A DNA stretch of 64,000 nucleotides, taken from assembly GCA_001557505.1 (NCBI GenBank), contig LSAX01000002.1:2976001-3040000 (forward strand), written 5' to 3'. Of the stretch, positions 47,335-59,660 are shown in pieces. The position numbers and the translations under genes are program-made. The notes below the pieces were generated by a model. It saw only the letters and a list, made by a program, of their open reading frames with translations. It was not told where the DNA came from and made no database searches. How positions within the stretch are numbered: the first letter of the stretch is position 1; the number at the start of each line of letters is the position of its first letter. Source of the DNA: Reticulascus tulasneorum (taxonomy: Eukaryota > Ascomycota > Sordariomycetes > Glomerellales > Reticulascaceae).

Positions 47335-48248
47335 ATGTTTATGGCAAGATCTGAATACGGTGAGTGCGCATTCTCAAGCTACGCAACGAACATACTGACG
47401 GTGTGCATCTGACAGACCGGGGAATCAAGTACGTCCGAACGACCACACCCACCACCACCGTCCAATCCCAAAGCTAACCTTTCTCAGCACCTTTTCCCCC
47501 GAAGGTCGTCTTTTCCAAGTTGAATACTCCCTCGAAGCAATTAAGTTGGGCAGCACAGCCATCGGCGTCGCCACTTCGGAAGGTGTCGTCCTCGGTGTCG
47601 AGAAGCGCGTTACTTCCACCCTCCTTGAGACATCGTCAGTCGAAAAGATCGTCGAAATCGACCGCCACATCGGCTGCGCCATGTCTGGCCTGCAAGCTGA
47701 TGCCCGCAGCATGGTCGAGCACGCCCGTGTCGAGTCCCAGAGCCACGCCTTCAACTACAACGAGCCCCTGCGGGTTGAGAGCTGCACTCAAGCCATCTGC
47801 GACCTCGCCCTACGCTTCGGCGAGGGCGCAGACGGTGAGGAGACGATCATGAGCCGGCCGTTCGGAGTCGCACTACTGATTGCCGGCTTCGATGAGGATG
47901 GCCCCCAGCTGTATCATGCGGAGCCCAGCGGGACGTTTTACAGATATGATGCCAAGGCGATTGGGTCTGGCTCAGAGGGCGCGCAGGCTGAGTTGCAAAA
48001 CGAGTATCACAAGGTATATTCTCCCCCAGATTCATAGCAGTCGGTATCCTAGTCAATATACTGACCCGCTGCAGTCTCTTACGATTGTGGACGCGGAAAC
48101 CCTGGTGCTCAAGACCCTGAAGCAGGTCATGGAGGAAAAGTTGGATTCCAAGAACGTTCAGTTGGCAAGCGTGACCAAGGAAAAGGGCTTCAGAATATAC
48201 ACAGACGAGGAAATGGCCGCAGTCGTCGAGCGACTGCCTGCGAACTAA
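47335..48248 (+). CDS. PUP2: 20S proteasome subunit alpha5 (Pup2)
   Basis: Structural alpha-ring subunit of the 20S proteasome. Exons 47335-47359, 47416-47428, 47488-48013 and 48075-48248 give 245 residues, close to the usual 240-260. The joined N-terminus reads [20 protein letters not shown] followed by [20 protein letters not shown], the alpha-type signature with the conserved Y-D-R and [16 protein letters not shown] motif. Further marks are [19 protein letters not shown] and [28 protein letters not shown], characteristic of alpha5. As in all alpha subunits there is no N-terminal catalytic threonine. Exon 2 is only 13 nt, so a simple ORF reading from a downstream start misses the gate-forming N-terminus. 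Convergent with the Zn2Cys6 gene 271 bp away. Confidence 0.96.
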
Positions 48249-48519
48249 TGGGCGACCAGATAAAAAGGGTCTCTAAGCATAGATGAAGGGCGGAGCATCT
48301 CAAGACACTGCGCCATAACGTGGAGACTGGGATGATTACCATTCTGTAACATTAGGTAGTGTACTGAACGTGATGATTGTCAGTACTACTTCTTGAGCAG
48401 TGATACTCCAATAATCTCATTGTAAATCGGAAACTCAATCCCGAGATTCTCGTAGACAGGAGGTCAGCCACATATTAGTAACTCTGCATCGTGCATATGC
48501 TATGTAGACTTGTGATAGA

Positions 48520-51500
48520 TCATAAGTCTTCCCTTAGCTCCAGCCTCTGAAGCTCCGCCTCGACGCCAATTAATCCGAGTGCGTAATGCGCTTGCTCGGA
48601 TTTGGCCAAGACAATCCGTCCTTCCCCGCCATGGCTGTCCAACGCCTCTATCCTTACCGTGATTTTCCTAGGACTCTCCCAGACCGATGCTGGTATTGAT
48701 ATTCTAAGAGCAGGATCTCTCACGTATGGGGGCCCGCGGCCCATGGCTGCCGCTTTTGTCCAGGCAGACTCGCATCCATCGGCAATGTTTCTTGCTGACT
48801 GCCAACCAGTAAGCCGCGTGACATCGTGCATTCGTCTTATAATCCAATGTCTCTGAGCAGCATCTTGGCACTGTGAGACTAGTTAGTAAAATCCAAACAA
48901 CGCTGTTGAAAAGACCTTGGCTGCTGAAAAACTCACCTGGATAGCTCCCACAAACAGACAGAAGGCACTCTCTATGAAAGCGGCTCCCACCAGTGTGCTG
49001 ATTTCTCCAACGTTTGTACAGTCATCAGAGAGCCCAGCAGATATTCGACCAATCTCCTGCGTGAATTGTGCCGTTTGCTGAGCTTGCATGCCCGCTGCCA
49101 TCATGGCCACTGGCGGCATCTGAGGGTGGGCTCGGTAAAGAACTATTAATCCCATGTAAAAGTTCATCCAGATGCCAGCCACGGAGAAAGTGCGATATTG
49201 TATCGTGGGGCCGAAAGGCGAATCCCTACGATCAGCATATTCAGGTCCCAGTGGCTGGAACGAGGGGCCAAAATGTGATTTGAGAATCTCGAAAGCTTGC
49301 CGTATGCTGTCCCATTCGCGGTGTGCGGCCGCGGTGGCAATTTCGAGATCGATATCCTCAGGGTTGTCACTTTGAGGAGACGTGTCCCTAGGCGGGCTGA
49401 ACCCCATTGGCAAGGAGACTTTGCTCTGCGTAGGAAGCATTCCCGCAAACATTGGAGGAGAACCGCCTGGTGGCCCGCGACTCTTCCATACCTTCTTCTT
49501 CCGCGGCATGTCTTTGGCAGCAAAGCTGCACACGCGCCCAAGCAGCAACATGAGGTGATCGTAAGTTCCGTGTCTTCTACAGTTAGACTATCTGCGGCTC
49601 GACCAAGTCTTTGGGATGTTCAACTTACATTGCCTCGAGCTTTCCCATCGGCGAGCGTGGCGGGCACTGCGTCCAATGCTCATACTCCATGCTAAGTCCA
49701 AATAAGAAAAGTTCTTCAGGAGGTAGGGGTTTGACGGAACACCATGTTGAACTTACAAAGGCTTGGTGCCACCTAGAACGCTCTGATAAACGTCCATTTT
49801 CGCGTACCACCAGAAGAGATCCCGGAGATATTCATAGTGCTCAATATCTCTGTCCGTATAGGATCGACTATATCCGCGAATTGCGCCGTCATGGGAGTCG
49901 CTGTCTTGATTGGTGATTTGGTTGACGAGTTTGAAATCTAGGTCATCATGGTCATCATTGATCATATTCTTCTGGTTGTATCCCATGAAGAAAGGGTCCA
50001 GAGGTTGATTTTGCTCCTGTTCAAAGAGCGCTCGCCTTGCTCGTTTGAGGGGTATGATGTTTCTTGTCATCTCTCTCAGCGCTATTTCTTTGAAAAGTAG
50101 CCTGGCTCCGAACAGATGATTGCACCATTTGTTGTGATCCGAATTCCAGACCTCAAAGTATGCCAGCAAGAGTGTTGCTGCAAGCGTGGCAGGTTGGGTT
50201 CGTCTAGTCTGGGCCTGAACGTTCTTCGCAACTCTTCGTATGGCAAGATGATAGTGCTTCATGGCTGCTGTTGGCGGCACCATCTGCAGCCTAGCAATCT
50301 GCAAAGCACCTAGAGCGAGCATTGCCTGAAGCAGAGCGGGATGGTTGAACGCCATGATCGGGAAAGTGTCTACATTTTGTTAGTACCACAACGCCATTCG
50401 CAACGTGAAGAACATACAAGTCCAGATATTATGCCCGGCCTTAGGGATAGGTAGATTGTTCGTTAGTTTTGAATGATCGAACGGGTGACGTTCGTATAGA
50501 GACATGCTAGGTCCTGTCACGTTGACGAAATGCCAAAAGATAGCCGCGGTTCTGTTGTCGTTTAATGGAGAGTTGTGAGGAGATGGTATGTATGATGTAA
50601 GAATGGTTGCTTCAGCAAAGGCGGAGAAGGACCTCATACGAGTCCCGATACCCTCCAGAGGACCGTCCATATGGCTGGTAACGAGGGCACCGTAGTACCC
50701 TTCTTCATTGGCTTCGTTGAACTCATCATCGGAATCGGCCATAGAGGCGTCGTCGTCAGAGAATGCGTATTCGAAATCCTCATCAGGAGATACCAACATT
50801 TGCTGCGAGGGCTGCTCGGCTCCAAGAGAGATGGCGGTCACATCCACTTTCGGGTAGGACATCTGCCTCTGGAAGGCATAATCGGCGTCTTTACCAAAGC
50901 CGTCGTCCGGTCGAGGAGTTGGGAGATAGTTCTGAAGAGGATCATCTTCGTTTGTTGTTTGCAAAGGTGATACTGGGGAAGTCAAGGAGGGAGTACGGAT
51001 AGCAGCTTGACCATAAGGTAGTTGATTGAAGTTGAAGGCAGACGACGTGGACGAGCTCGGTTGCCCTTGAAAGGCCTGACCATACTGGATGGGCGATTGC
51101 CCTTGAAAGTCGAGGGGTGGAGGCTTTGGGGCTATGGCAGCAAGTTGAGGAGCTTGTGACGTTGACTTGGACTGGGAGGCAGCGAGATTGTGGAAGGTAG
51201 GTTGCGATGACTCTGGAGGGTAGACAAGAGGACCATATGTACCGCCCTGGAAAGCGCCCATGGGGTCTTTAAAAATGACTCGCTGGTTGTAGCCCTCACA
51301 TTGTCTCTTGGACTTGATGCAGTTGCTGCAGGTTGGCCGACCCTCGTCGCATTTGATCCGGCGTTTGCGGCAGGCTTGGGGAGCAAGTCAGATGCCAAGT
51401 CAAGAAGAGAGTGGGTTCTAAAGATGAGAGTAGGATATGGCATGATCAAATACGTACTGAGACAACCAGTTTTCGTCCTCTTCCTGACGTTGGATTTCTT

Positions 51501-51593
51501 GCGGTTTGGGTCTTCCAGGCCATTACCCCCTTCAGTATCAGATGGCTGGGGCTGAGACGTATCCGCCTCGGACGCCACTTCGACAGCATCCAT
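48520..51593 (-). CDS. Zn2Cys6 fungal-specific transcription factor
   Basis: Six exons: 51593-51458, 51374-50418, 50369-49757, 49691-49629, 49576-48937 and 48870-48520 (introns 48-83 bp) join in phase to 919 residues. The binuclear zinc cluster is Cys44, 47, 54, 61, 64, 71 (CLTCRKRRIKCDEG then TCSNCIKSKRQC), spacing 2-6-6-2-6, with the first intron cutting between Cys44 and Cys47. A Gln/Pro/Ser-rich segment and an acidic patch (DEDFEYAFSDDDASMADSDDE) follow. The fungal TF middle homology region begins near FPIMAFNHPALLQAMLALGALQIARLQ and runs to the C-terminus (HWIIRRMHDVTRLTGWQSARNIADGCESAW). It is a nuclear DNA-binding regulator; targets cannot be read from the sequence. The start at 51593 is the ATG nearest the zinc cluster; an open stretch extends slightly upstream. 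Confidence 0.9.
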
Positions 51594-52661
51594 CCTAGAA
51601 GATGCTAGTGTGATCAAAGTCGGAATCGATAGTTCGACCCGGCGCTCTTTCCATCAGTCCCTTTTAAGTGAGCAGGCTGCCTCACATATTGCTAGAGGTT
51701 TAGCAGTTGGGAGGGATGTGCAGGGCGTGGGGTAGGGATCAGGAGGCAGCGGAGTCCAGTGTCTGTCAAGCAAAGCTGGGGAAGACAGGCTGGCACGTAA
51801 ACCGGCGCGGAGCAGGCCTAGCCAGTTTGTGAGAATGCGGGCGAGACACCAGGTGGTGAGGGTAGTTGAAGAAGAGAAGCTAGACAAGGCTAATAAATTC
51901 CGCCGTTGTGCGCAGTTACGAGCAGAAGGACGAGAAACAGTTGGGGCGACGAGTAGGATGTATTAGGCACTCGTTGGTTATAAGGTGAGCCATAGAAGGA
52001 AGTGAAACATTCTGGTGTAACTTTCGACTTCGCACGTAAGGTATCATGGATCGCACTTGGGTGGGTGGGTTTCGTGCTGCACGAGGAGGCAGCCGGACGT
52101 TGAGTTCGAGATAGGCCTCGCGACCGTGTTTTCGTCCTGGCCGGCCTTTGCGCAGACTTTCAGAGGATGCAAGCAACCGGACGAAATCTTGATACAGATG
52201 GAGAAAGGGAACAAGAGAAAGAAAGTTTTCTCATGGGACGCATGAGCCAGGAGGTGGAATACACTAATAAGGCATGGGATGATGGAGGTCGGCGACCAGT
52301 CAACGGGTATGACGAATGGCAGACCTGGTTGGCTTGCAGCTAATGGCTAAGGGCAATGTACGGCCGGTGAGGCAGAGGGGTGGCACTTGTCGATGCCAAG
52401 GTGATCGAGGAAGACATTGGAGGTTCATGAGAATGGGGGAGGTCTGGCCTGAGTGGAGGAGGGGAGGCAAGTGGAGGCTGGTGGCAGCGGCGCGAGAGGG
52501 AGCGAACTGAGGTTCGAGGTGCGGCAGAGGGAGGGAACAGGGCTTGTGGCAGCTATAGCTCGATGCGCAATGGGATCAGGTTGGTGCATGGGGTGCGGTG
52601 ATGGGGAAGGGGGGGAGGGCGCACGCCAGCATTCACTGGGATGATGTTCCGGGAGAAGAGA

Positions 52662-52703
52662 GGGGGGGGGGGGGGGGGGGGGGTGAGGCGTGAGGCGTGA
52701 GGG
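52662..52703. repeat. G22 homopolymer followed by TGAGGCG tandem
   Basis: Twenty-two consecutive G (52662-52683) are followed by two exact TGAGGCG units and a third variant TGAGGGG. Long G-runs can form quadruplexes and are also a typical site of length error in assemblies. Confidence 0.9.
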
Positions 52704-53228
52704 GAGGGATAGGATTCAGGGGTCTGGCACTATGGCTAGTTCCGACTGGTGCAGATGCCACCCCTAACTCCTCGACATTGGATGGGGACATCCGTGCTAA
52801 GGCAGGTAATTGAACAGAGAGGCGGGGACGGCAATTGAGACGGTTGCCAATGGGAGCCATCGATCATACAATGGTGTGTGCAGTATGCCATCGCCTACGA
52901 AGAAAGAGTCTCAGAGGGAACCAAGGCCTCACGGAGAAGCTCGAGTCGAAGAAGAAGAAGAAGAAAAAAAAGAGGAGAGGACAAAGCTGCGTAGCAGGGC
53001 AGAGAGCTGCCATGCGACGCTACGAAACATGCACGCCCAAGCCGAGGTAAGGTACTGGCTGGCTGGCCGGATGCGAAATTAAATCCAGCACAATGGCTAT
53101 TCGGCGGCTGGGCGATTTGGCGTCACCATCCCCGTCATGGAGACGATCGAAAGAGATCCAGGTCCACCACGGAGCTACTACGCAGCAAATCCCACATATG
53201 TTGGACTATCTGGACTAGCAAAGCTGCC

Positions 53229-53244
53229 AAAAAAAAAAAAAAAA
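53229..53244. repeat. A16 homopolymer
   Basis: Uninterrupted run of 16 A in noncoding sequence. Confidence 0.9.
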
Positions 53245-55570
53245 GCGCCCAGCCCTAGCTCCATGTGCTCATGAGTCGTTGGAGCTGTGCCATCGCTACC
53301 TGGCCGTGCAAAATGCACAGGCGAGGCGTTGTAGAACAACATAATCTTACCAACCAAGATTGACGATGATGTGCTGCCAGGATTCGACGGTTTCTCAATG
53401 CTCAAAATGCTCCCACTGTTCCCAGGCTTGCGAGGGGGCCTGCAAGCCCGTCCCCCATGCAAGTGCCAAACCCAATCACTGAGACCATCTCGACGAGTTT
53501 CACCAATGGCTGCAGACCATGACACTCATGAGCAGCTGTGCTACACAAACGTCGCGCATCGTTGAACAGGACAACAAGAGAAGAAGAACCTGCCGATCAT
53601 TGCTTTGTCAGTTGCGTCCCTGTGATCTCTCCTCTCCCCTCCTAGAGGCAAGTTCGTCGTACTTGGTTCCATCTCCCATCTTTAGGCGTGTTGCTCCAGC
53701 ACAGGGCTTCCCGGCCGTTTGCCGTATCTGAGATGGCCCGAAAGCCATCATCAGTGTACGGCTTCTGACTGACAGCAGGGGACTACGTCAAGAACGGTAT
53801 GTACTTCCAAGCCGGTGGCAAGGAGACCGCCTGGAGAATGCCACAACTCACGGTGTCTGCCCACCTTGGCTTGGGACAATGGAAGATCTCCCGATGGCCC
53901 CCACAGTCAAGGACGAACAATGATGGTGATGGGAACGGATGCTGAAGCTACCGAAGATTGCGGAGGGCGTACCCCTCCCACTTATGATGCAATACTTTGC
54001 TATATTTACCACGGGAAGCAGACCTCTCCATCTTCTCCAGATTACTACGTAGTAGTGCATGTACGGCTGCTTCTCAAAATGTCTTACCTGAACCCCCTCA
54101 ATGGATTTGCAAAGAGACTAACCGGGATCCGGATCTTACCATCCAAAGTGCCGCATCCGCATGCGTCTCCTACCTCCCTGTACTGCCTCGTTTTCCTTAT
54201 GCCGGATTTCCTGGTAACCCGCTCCGGACCACACCCCCCCCCCCCTTCCCAAAAAAGATTTCATGATGCAGACCTTCGATGAATGGTAACTACATCTCGT
54301 GCGAGGATACTTACATGCCGCTGGTGCACGATAAACTCCAGTAAGCTCGGGAGTGCAATCGGGGCTTCTAACAATTCAACCGAAAGTTCGCCGAGAATAT
54401 TGAGCTAGAGCTATTCTTGGCACTCTTGGTCGCCTCTAGATCCGACAGAGGACTGTGGACTCAACGATAAAGAGGCAGGCTGCAGCCGTATCCCGCACTG
54501 CTGCTTGGGACTTGCGCGGCTTGCTCCTTTGTATCCTTATCAAGGCATCCGCTCAGTGTCTTTGAAGAGACTGGTTACAGTCCTCAGCAATCTGTTGGTC
54601 ATATCAGGCCTTCACTGGTTCAACTCGTATTAAGGATATTGCGTCTACCCCTGGCCGCATACGACTAGATGTCCTTTGCCCGGCTGCAGGCCTGATGCTG
54701 GTGACCGGGCAAGGATTGAAGGAGGAAACCTGGGCAAAGTTTGATCTAGTGCCTCAATCCATCTTTGACCTTCAGATGAACAGTTCGTCGTCAAAGCCGA
54801 GCAGCTACATAACCTTTGGACCTGAGGAGCGTATGTATTGCACTATGCATTTGGTGGAGTGTCAAGCCTTTACAAGAGCTGCTGGTCGGAATACAAGAGA
54901 ACGCAAGTCCAGATGATTCACGATTGCGAACGATGATGACGAGCGGCGGAACCAGTGTGGGAGGGCAAAGCTGAAGCATCCACCTGCACGTCGAGGTCCA
55001 CCTAAGCAATCCTGCAACCCTTTCTTGTCGACATCCATTTCTTGTTCGTCCGCTTGCAAGCACAGGCTTCCCGATTTGGAGCCTTTGGGGGCTACTTCCT
55101 GATTTAAGTTCCCGCTGTCATCCCGATGATGGGCTGAACGCCTCAAGAAGCTATGAGACGATGGTGTGTATGAAAGACCGCTTGTCGTACCAATTGCTCA
55201 AGTATCGGTCCTGGCATATGCCATCAAACCTCTAGCCTCGCTGGCGGCCCCAATTTAGTGGCCTGAACTAGCGTCTGTTCTCCTCATCTAGTCGACTATA
55301 ACAACCTCCTGAGTCCTGCCTGACGTAATTCAGCCAAAGAGGAGGCCGGGCGGGATGTTGGGGAACCTCCTAGGCTTGTCGAGATGCGTTGGGTGGGCAT
55401 GGAAATCTCCGCAACATCAATCTTAGCACCCTGTCGCAGATCCGACTCGCCAGCGCCATGGTGCTCGTCCCTTTTTTCCTCGTTCGAGGCACCCAAGGAG
55501 GGTGAATCTTGATTGTAATTGGGCGCGAGTGCCGGCAAGGTTTAAGCAATGTCGGTGTTTGATGAGTTGT

Positions 55571-55957
55571 TCACCCCCATACAGTAAATACCCAGGGCTT
55601 GACGGCATTGCTTCTTACTGGTGATAGGCATAGAGACATTAAGTGCGTAAAATTTAATGAGATTCGGGTCCTACGAGACGCACTGCAGATCACAGGAGCC
55701 CCCCACCTATTGTGAGGCCATCTTGGCCCATCTTGCTCCATCTTGCTCCGTCTCGGATCGGTGAGCAGGGGCTCATAACCAAGGCGAATTGCAACCCCAT
55801 TCAATAGTGGCAATCCTACCCTGAAATCAAAGGCAACATACGAAACCGAAGGGCTGAGTGAGTCCACGAAACCAGGTGCCTTAGCCGCTGAAGAAGATGC
55901 CTGCGCCAGGACCCCGTGCAGACATGTCAAAAATGATATGGATGGCAAGGCCCCCAT
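55571..55957 (-). CDS. Doubtful ORF with signal-peptide-like N-terminus
   Basis: Frame of 128 codons from an ATG at 55955-55957. The first 20 residues (MGALPSISFLTCLHGVLAQA) have a hydrophobic core and a small-residue cleavage-like VLAQA site, then SSSAAKAPGFVDSL. After about residue 65 the composition becomes irregular (repeated Arg, Trp, Cys), so only the first part may be coding, possibly as the first exon of a spliced secreted protein. I found no convincing continuation. No family is recognised. Confidence 0.2.
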   Translation of the reverse strand: MGALPSISFLTCLHGVLAQASSSAAKAPGFVDSLSPSVSYVAFDFRVGLPLLNGVAIRLGYEPLLTDPRRSKMEQDGPRWPHNRWGAPVICSASRRTRISLNFTHLMSLCLSPVRSNAVKPWVFTVWG

Positions 55958-56426
55958 GAGCTGGCGAGATTGCCTTTGGTGCCAGCCTCGCCATCACACA
56001 TCCCAGCTGCACCGATTATCAATCAGGTCGCTCTCGATCAAATCGCTTAGAAGTTGACTGATATCCCACGAGATACGCCGTCTCACTTTGCTTTAGTAAT
56101 ATCATGATCGAATCAGACGTACCTGAGGAATCTAAAGCAATATAACTTAATGTTGCTGCTTGGATACCAAAAGCCAATCGCAGATCTGTGCAGGGCGTCG
56201 GCGGGCGGGTGGTCAGTGTGTTTCTGGGAAAGAGTGCGTTCTAAGCACAGACCACCACCATCTCACCACACAAAGCTCTTACCCTTGTGCCGATCAAATG
56301 ACAGGGGTGTTAGCCGACTGAAAAAAAAAATTCAACGGCGCATCAAAGCCCAGACGAGGCATGAAGAATGCGAGAAGCTCATCAAAACTAACTGAACCAA
56401 TCACAATACCGTCAACTTGTTTCGCG

Positions 56427-58070
56427 ATGTTTGCTGTGCCTGGCTGGTCTGTGTCTGCAGGCAGCTTGAAAACCGAGACTGCAACCTCGCAAAACAACAG
56501 CGGTCCGACTCATTCTAAATCCAGAAAGAGGAAGCGGACAGCAGCTGCTCCCGAGAATGTAACCGCTGCGAATGTTGCTGACCTCTGGGAGAGTGTTATT
56601 GGAATCAAAGACAAAGAGCCAAAGGCGGAGAAGAAGAAGAGGCGACGTAAGCAGGAGGTTGGCAATGGGGAAATAGATGCGGCTCAAGTGACGCAACCCA
56701 AGGCTACAGATGACAAGCCCGGCAAGGAGCGTGAGGGCGATGGATCCGGTAAGAAGAATGCAGGATCAACTCAGTCCAAGAAGCCCAGAAAAGCATCTCA
56801 AAGCGAAGAAACTGGCACCAAGGCTGCAGTATCGACTCAGGCACACAAATCTGGCAAAGCTGCTCAGAGCATTGTAGCTGGTGGTGAGCAGACAAAGCCC
56901 AAAAAGCAGAAGGAGAAGAGCAAAGACAAGTCGAAGCATGAGAAGAAGGATCACTCGAAGGCCTCAGAGCCTAAGCCGGATATCGTCAAGAGCACAGCCG
57001 AAGCAACTCAGGGGACCAGCGTGGCTGTAGTACAAGCCCCCCCGCAGAAGCTCACGCCTCTCCAAGCGTCAATGAGAGAAAAGCTGGTCTCAGCTCGGTT
57101 CCGTCATCTCAACGAAACGCTCTACACTCGGCCGTCCGCCGAAGCATACCGGCTCTTCGATGACTCGCCTGAGATGTTCTCCGAGTACCATGAAGGTTTC
57201 CGCCGCCAAGTTGATGTCTGGCCTGAGAACCCGGTAGATGGCTACATCGCCGATATCCAGCTCCGAGCCAAAGTTCGGTATCCCTCCCGCGGCAAGAATC
57301 CCAACGCACCTGCGCCCACGGGACCCTCCCCTCTGCCGCGAACGAACGGCCTTTGCACGATCGCCGACCTAGGCTGCGGCGACGCTCGCCTAGCTTCGAT
57401 CCTGCAGCCCAAAGCACAGAAACTGAAGCTCGGGATTCATAGCTACGACTTGCACAGCCCCAGCCCGCTGGTGACCAAGGCCGATATTGCGAACCTGCCC
57501 CTTGCTGACGGGAGCGTCGACATCGCCATCTTCTGCTTGGCGTTGATGGGCACCAACTGGCTCGACTTCGTCGAGGAGGCGTACCGCATCCTCCACTGGA
57601 AAGGCGAGCTCTGGGTCGCCGAGATCAAATCCAGATTCGGACACGTGAGCAACCGCCACGCTCCCGTCAACCACAGCGTCGGCAACAGGAGGAAGCCCGC
57701 GGCCACCAAAAAGCCCAAACAGAATCCCGAGGCCACGGACGCGGAACGCCAGGACCTGGCTGTAGAGGTCGATGGCGCGGACGACAAGCGCCACGAGACG
57801 GACGTTTCGGGATTCGTGGAGGCGCTGCGGAAACGCGGGTTTGTGCCCCTCGGGGAGGGCCAGCGGAGCACGGCTGTGGATTTGTCGAACAAGATGTTTG
57901 TCAGAATGCAGTTCGTGAAGGCTGCGTCGCCTACGAAGGGCAAGGGCGCCGTCAAGGCCAAGGACTCGGGCGGCGCGAAGAAGAAGTTTCTCGATACTGC
58001 TGGGGATGATGGTGATGAGCTTGTCAACGAGGCGGCTATCCTGAAGCCTTGCGTATACAAGATCAGGTAG
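56427..58070 (+). CDS. RRP8: Ribosomal RNA-processing protein 8 (nucleolar 25S rRNA m1A methyltransferase)
   Basis: SAM-dependent enzyme of the nucleolus; the yeast homologue methylates an adenine in helix 25.1 of 25S rRNA. Single exon; I start at the ATG at 56427 (MFAVPGWSVSAGSL, a typical fungal Rrp8 opening) and not at the in-frame upstream ATG at 56361, giving 547 residues. Residues 30-215 are Lys-rich and disordered with SRKRKR and KKKRRRKQE-type nuclear/nucleolar signals. The methyltransferase_8 domain covers about 225-547: MREKLVSARFRHLNETLYTRPS, motif I IADLGCGDARLA (about 312-323), SYDLHSPSPLVTKADIANLPLADGSVDIAIFCLALMGTNWLDFVEEAYRILH and LWVAEIKSRF, then the C-terminal GFVEALRKRGFV. 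An Arg/Lys-rich insert (RRKPAATKKPKQ) interrupts the domain, as is common in fungi. Confidence 0.93.
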   Translation: MFAVPGWSVSAGSLKTETATSQNNSGPTHSKSRKRKRTAAAPENVTAANVADLWESVIGIKDKEPKAEKKKRRRKQEVGNGEIDAAQVTQPKATDDKPGKEREGDGSGKKNAGSTQSKKPRKASQSEETGTKAAVSTQAHKSGKAAQSIVAGGEQTKPKKQKEKSKDKSKHEKKDHSKASEPKPDIVKSTAEATQGTSVAVVQAPPQKLTPLQASMREKLVSARFRHLNETLYTRPSAEAYRLFDDSPEMFSEYHEGFRRQVDVWPENPVDGYIADIQLRAKVRYPSRGKNPNAPAPTGPSPLPRTNGLCTIADLGCGDARLASILQPKAQKLKLGIHSYDLHSPSPLVTKADIANLPLADGSVDIAIFCLALMGTNWLDFVEEAYRILHWKGELWVAEIKSRFGHVSNRHAPVNHSVGNRRKPAATKKPKQNPEATDAERQDLAVEVDGADDKRHETDVSGFVEALRKRGFVPLGEGQRSTAVDLSNKMFVRMQFVKAASPTKGKGAVKAKDSGGAKKKFLDTAGDDGDELVNEAAILKPCVYKIR

Positions 58071-58569
58071 TGCCTAGGATTCGGATGCTCCTGTGGATGA
58101 AACGTTGTCACATATATTTTGTACCTTTTTCAGGAGGTACGGATCAAGCCGCAGCTCAGTGCAGATTGCCACGAGGAAAAGATACGGGAGGTAGACCATC
58201 AAAGACCCCAAATGGGGCAGGAAAAGCATGTGAAACTACAGTACTTTGCAATTTTTCATCCTGCGTGATGTGTAAGATCGACCCTTTGATTATATGCAAA
58301 TCATGCACAGGCAACTAGCTAGCTACCAAAAAGACACAAGGTGAAGTACGCTATGTGTAAAAGTCGGACTGGTCCACGGAAACACTGAGCGAACGCAAGA
58401 CGCCCGCTTCGGACTGCCTACAATAACTGACGCCGTTCTAAGCTCTTCCCAAATTTCCTAGCCTGGATTCCCCTAGCCCGCCAGCCAGCCGTCGTAGCCA
58501 TGCTATTTCCATTAATTGCTCCTGTTTGTTCTAATATTCCTGCCTTGTATGCAATCTTGGCTGATAATT
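58071..58569. other. Convergent 3' spacer, RRP8 to DDI1
   Basis: About 500 bp between two converging genes, carrying both presumed 3' UTRs. No further gene supported. Confidence 0.5.
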
Positions 58570-59625
58570 TCAGGCACCGAAGAGGAGGCCGGCTGCGAAC
58601 TCGACATTTCCGCCGGTCGCCTGTAATGCACTGATGGCCGCTTCTCTCGGGAACCCAAGCGCCATGAGCTGCTCAACATCCTCAACTGGAAACTCGGGTT
58701 GCGTGGGAACCGGTGCCGCAGCAGGAGTTTGCGATCCGGGCTGTCCCGGCTGAGATGTAGATGGACCACCTGCTGCTGTGGGGGCTGTTACAGCACCGGA
58801 TCGTTGTCCGATCGTCGTGCCAGCAGGACCTGGGATTTTTGGCTCCTCTTCGAGCGCTTCCTCACTCTCCTTGGGGATCTCAGCCTCGCCCAGGAATGGC
58901 ACCTCCTCACCTTGGATAATGAGCTTGTCCTTGGTTAGATCTATGCAGGCCTGGTACCGCTTGAGCATGTCGAGACCGAGAAGAAGCTCCAAAGTCTTGC
59001 CTTCCATCACGGTGAAGCTGCAAGGAAGGAACATGGTGCCGATCTTGATCTGGGCAGAGTGAACCCGGCCAATAATGTTTGCAGTGCCGACGCCGCGGGC
59101 CACTCCCGCAAATCGCTTGTCTACAAGCCGCATGATCCCGCATGCTTCCGCACAGGCCGGTGACATGATGGTGGCCTGCGCCCCCGAATCGACCAGAGCC
59201 TTAACCCTATGACCGTTTACTTCAACAGTCATGTACAACAGGTGGACTCGGCCAAATACTAGGATTCTGTCAGCAAGGCTACGTCAGATATGGAGACCGT
59301 GGAAGGGACTTCGCACCTTCCGGGTTGTGCTCCATCGCATTCTGAAGATTTTCCATGACACGCTCCTGTCGTATCATCTCTTCGATCCTTGCCTGGGCTT
59401 CTATGTCGAACGGGTCCTCATTCAGTCGCGCGATTTCTCTCTGTCTCTCCTCGCGCTCTCTCTGTTCCCTCTGGTAATTCTCCTGGAACAGCTGAGCGAA
59501 CCTATGTGGGTCTTCCAAGGCAGAAGCAAGCTGAGGATGTTGGCGCTGAGTTTCAGCTCGCAGGTTCGGATCACCAAGGATTTGCAGCCTGATGAGCTCA
59601 GGATCTTGGTCAGTACCTTGCCGTC

Positions 59626-59660
<35 letters not shown>

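Larger units (their letters stand above)
51594..56426. other. 4.8-kb gene-poor spacer
   Basis: No gene could be assembled with confidence. It contains the promoter of the Zn2Cys6 gene, a G22 tract with 7-bp tandem (52662-52703), an AAG-rich stretch near 52950, an A16 run (53229-53244) and one short frame with a signal-peptide-like start (55571-55957, minus), listed separately. Open stretches at 54.0-54.9 kb look protein-like in places, but no join or domain was found. Confidence 0.5.
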
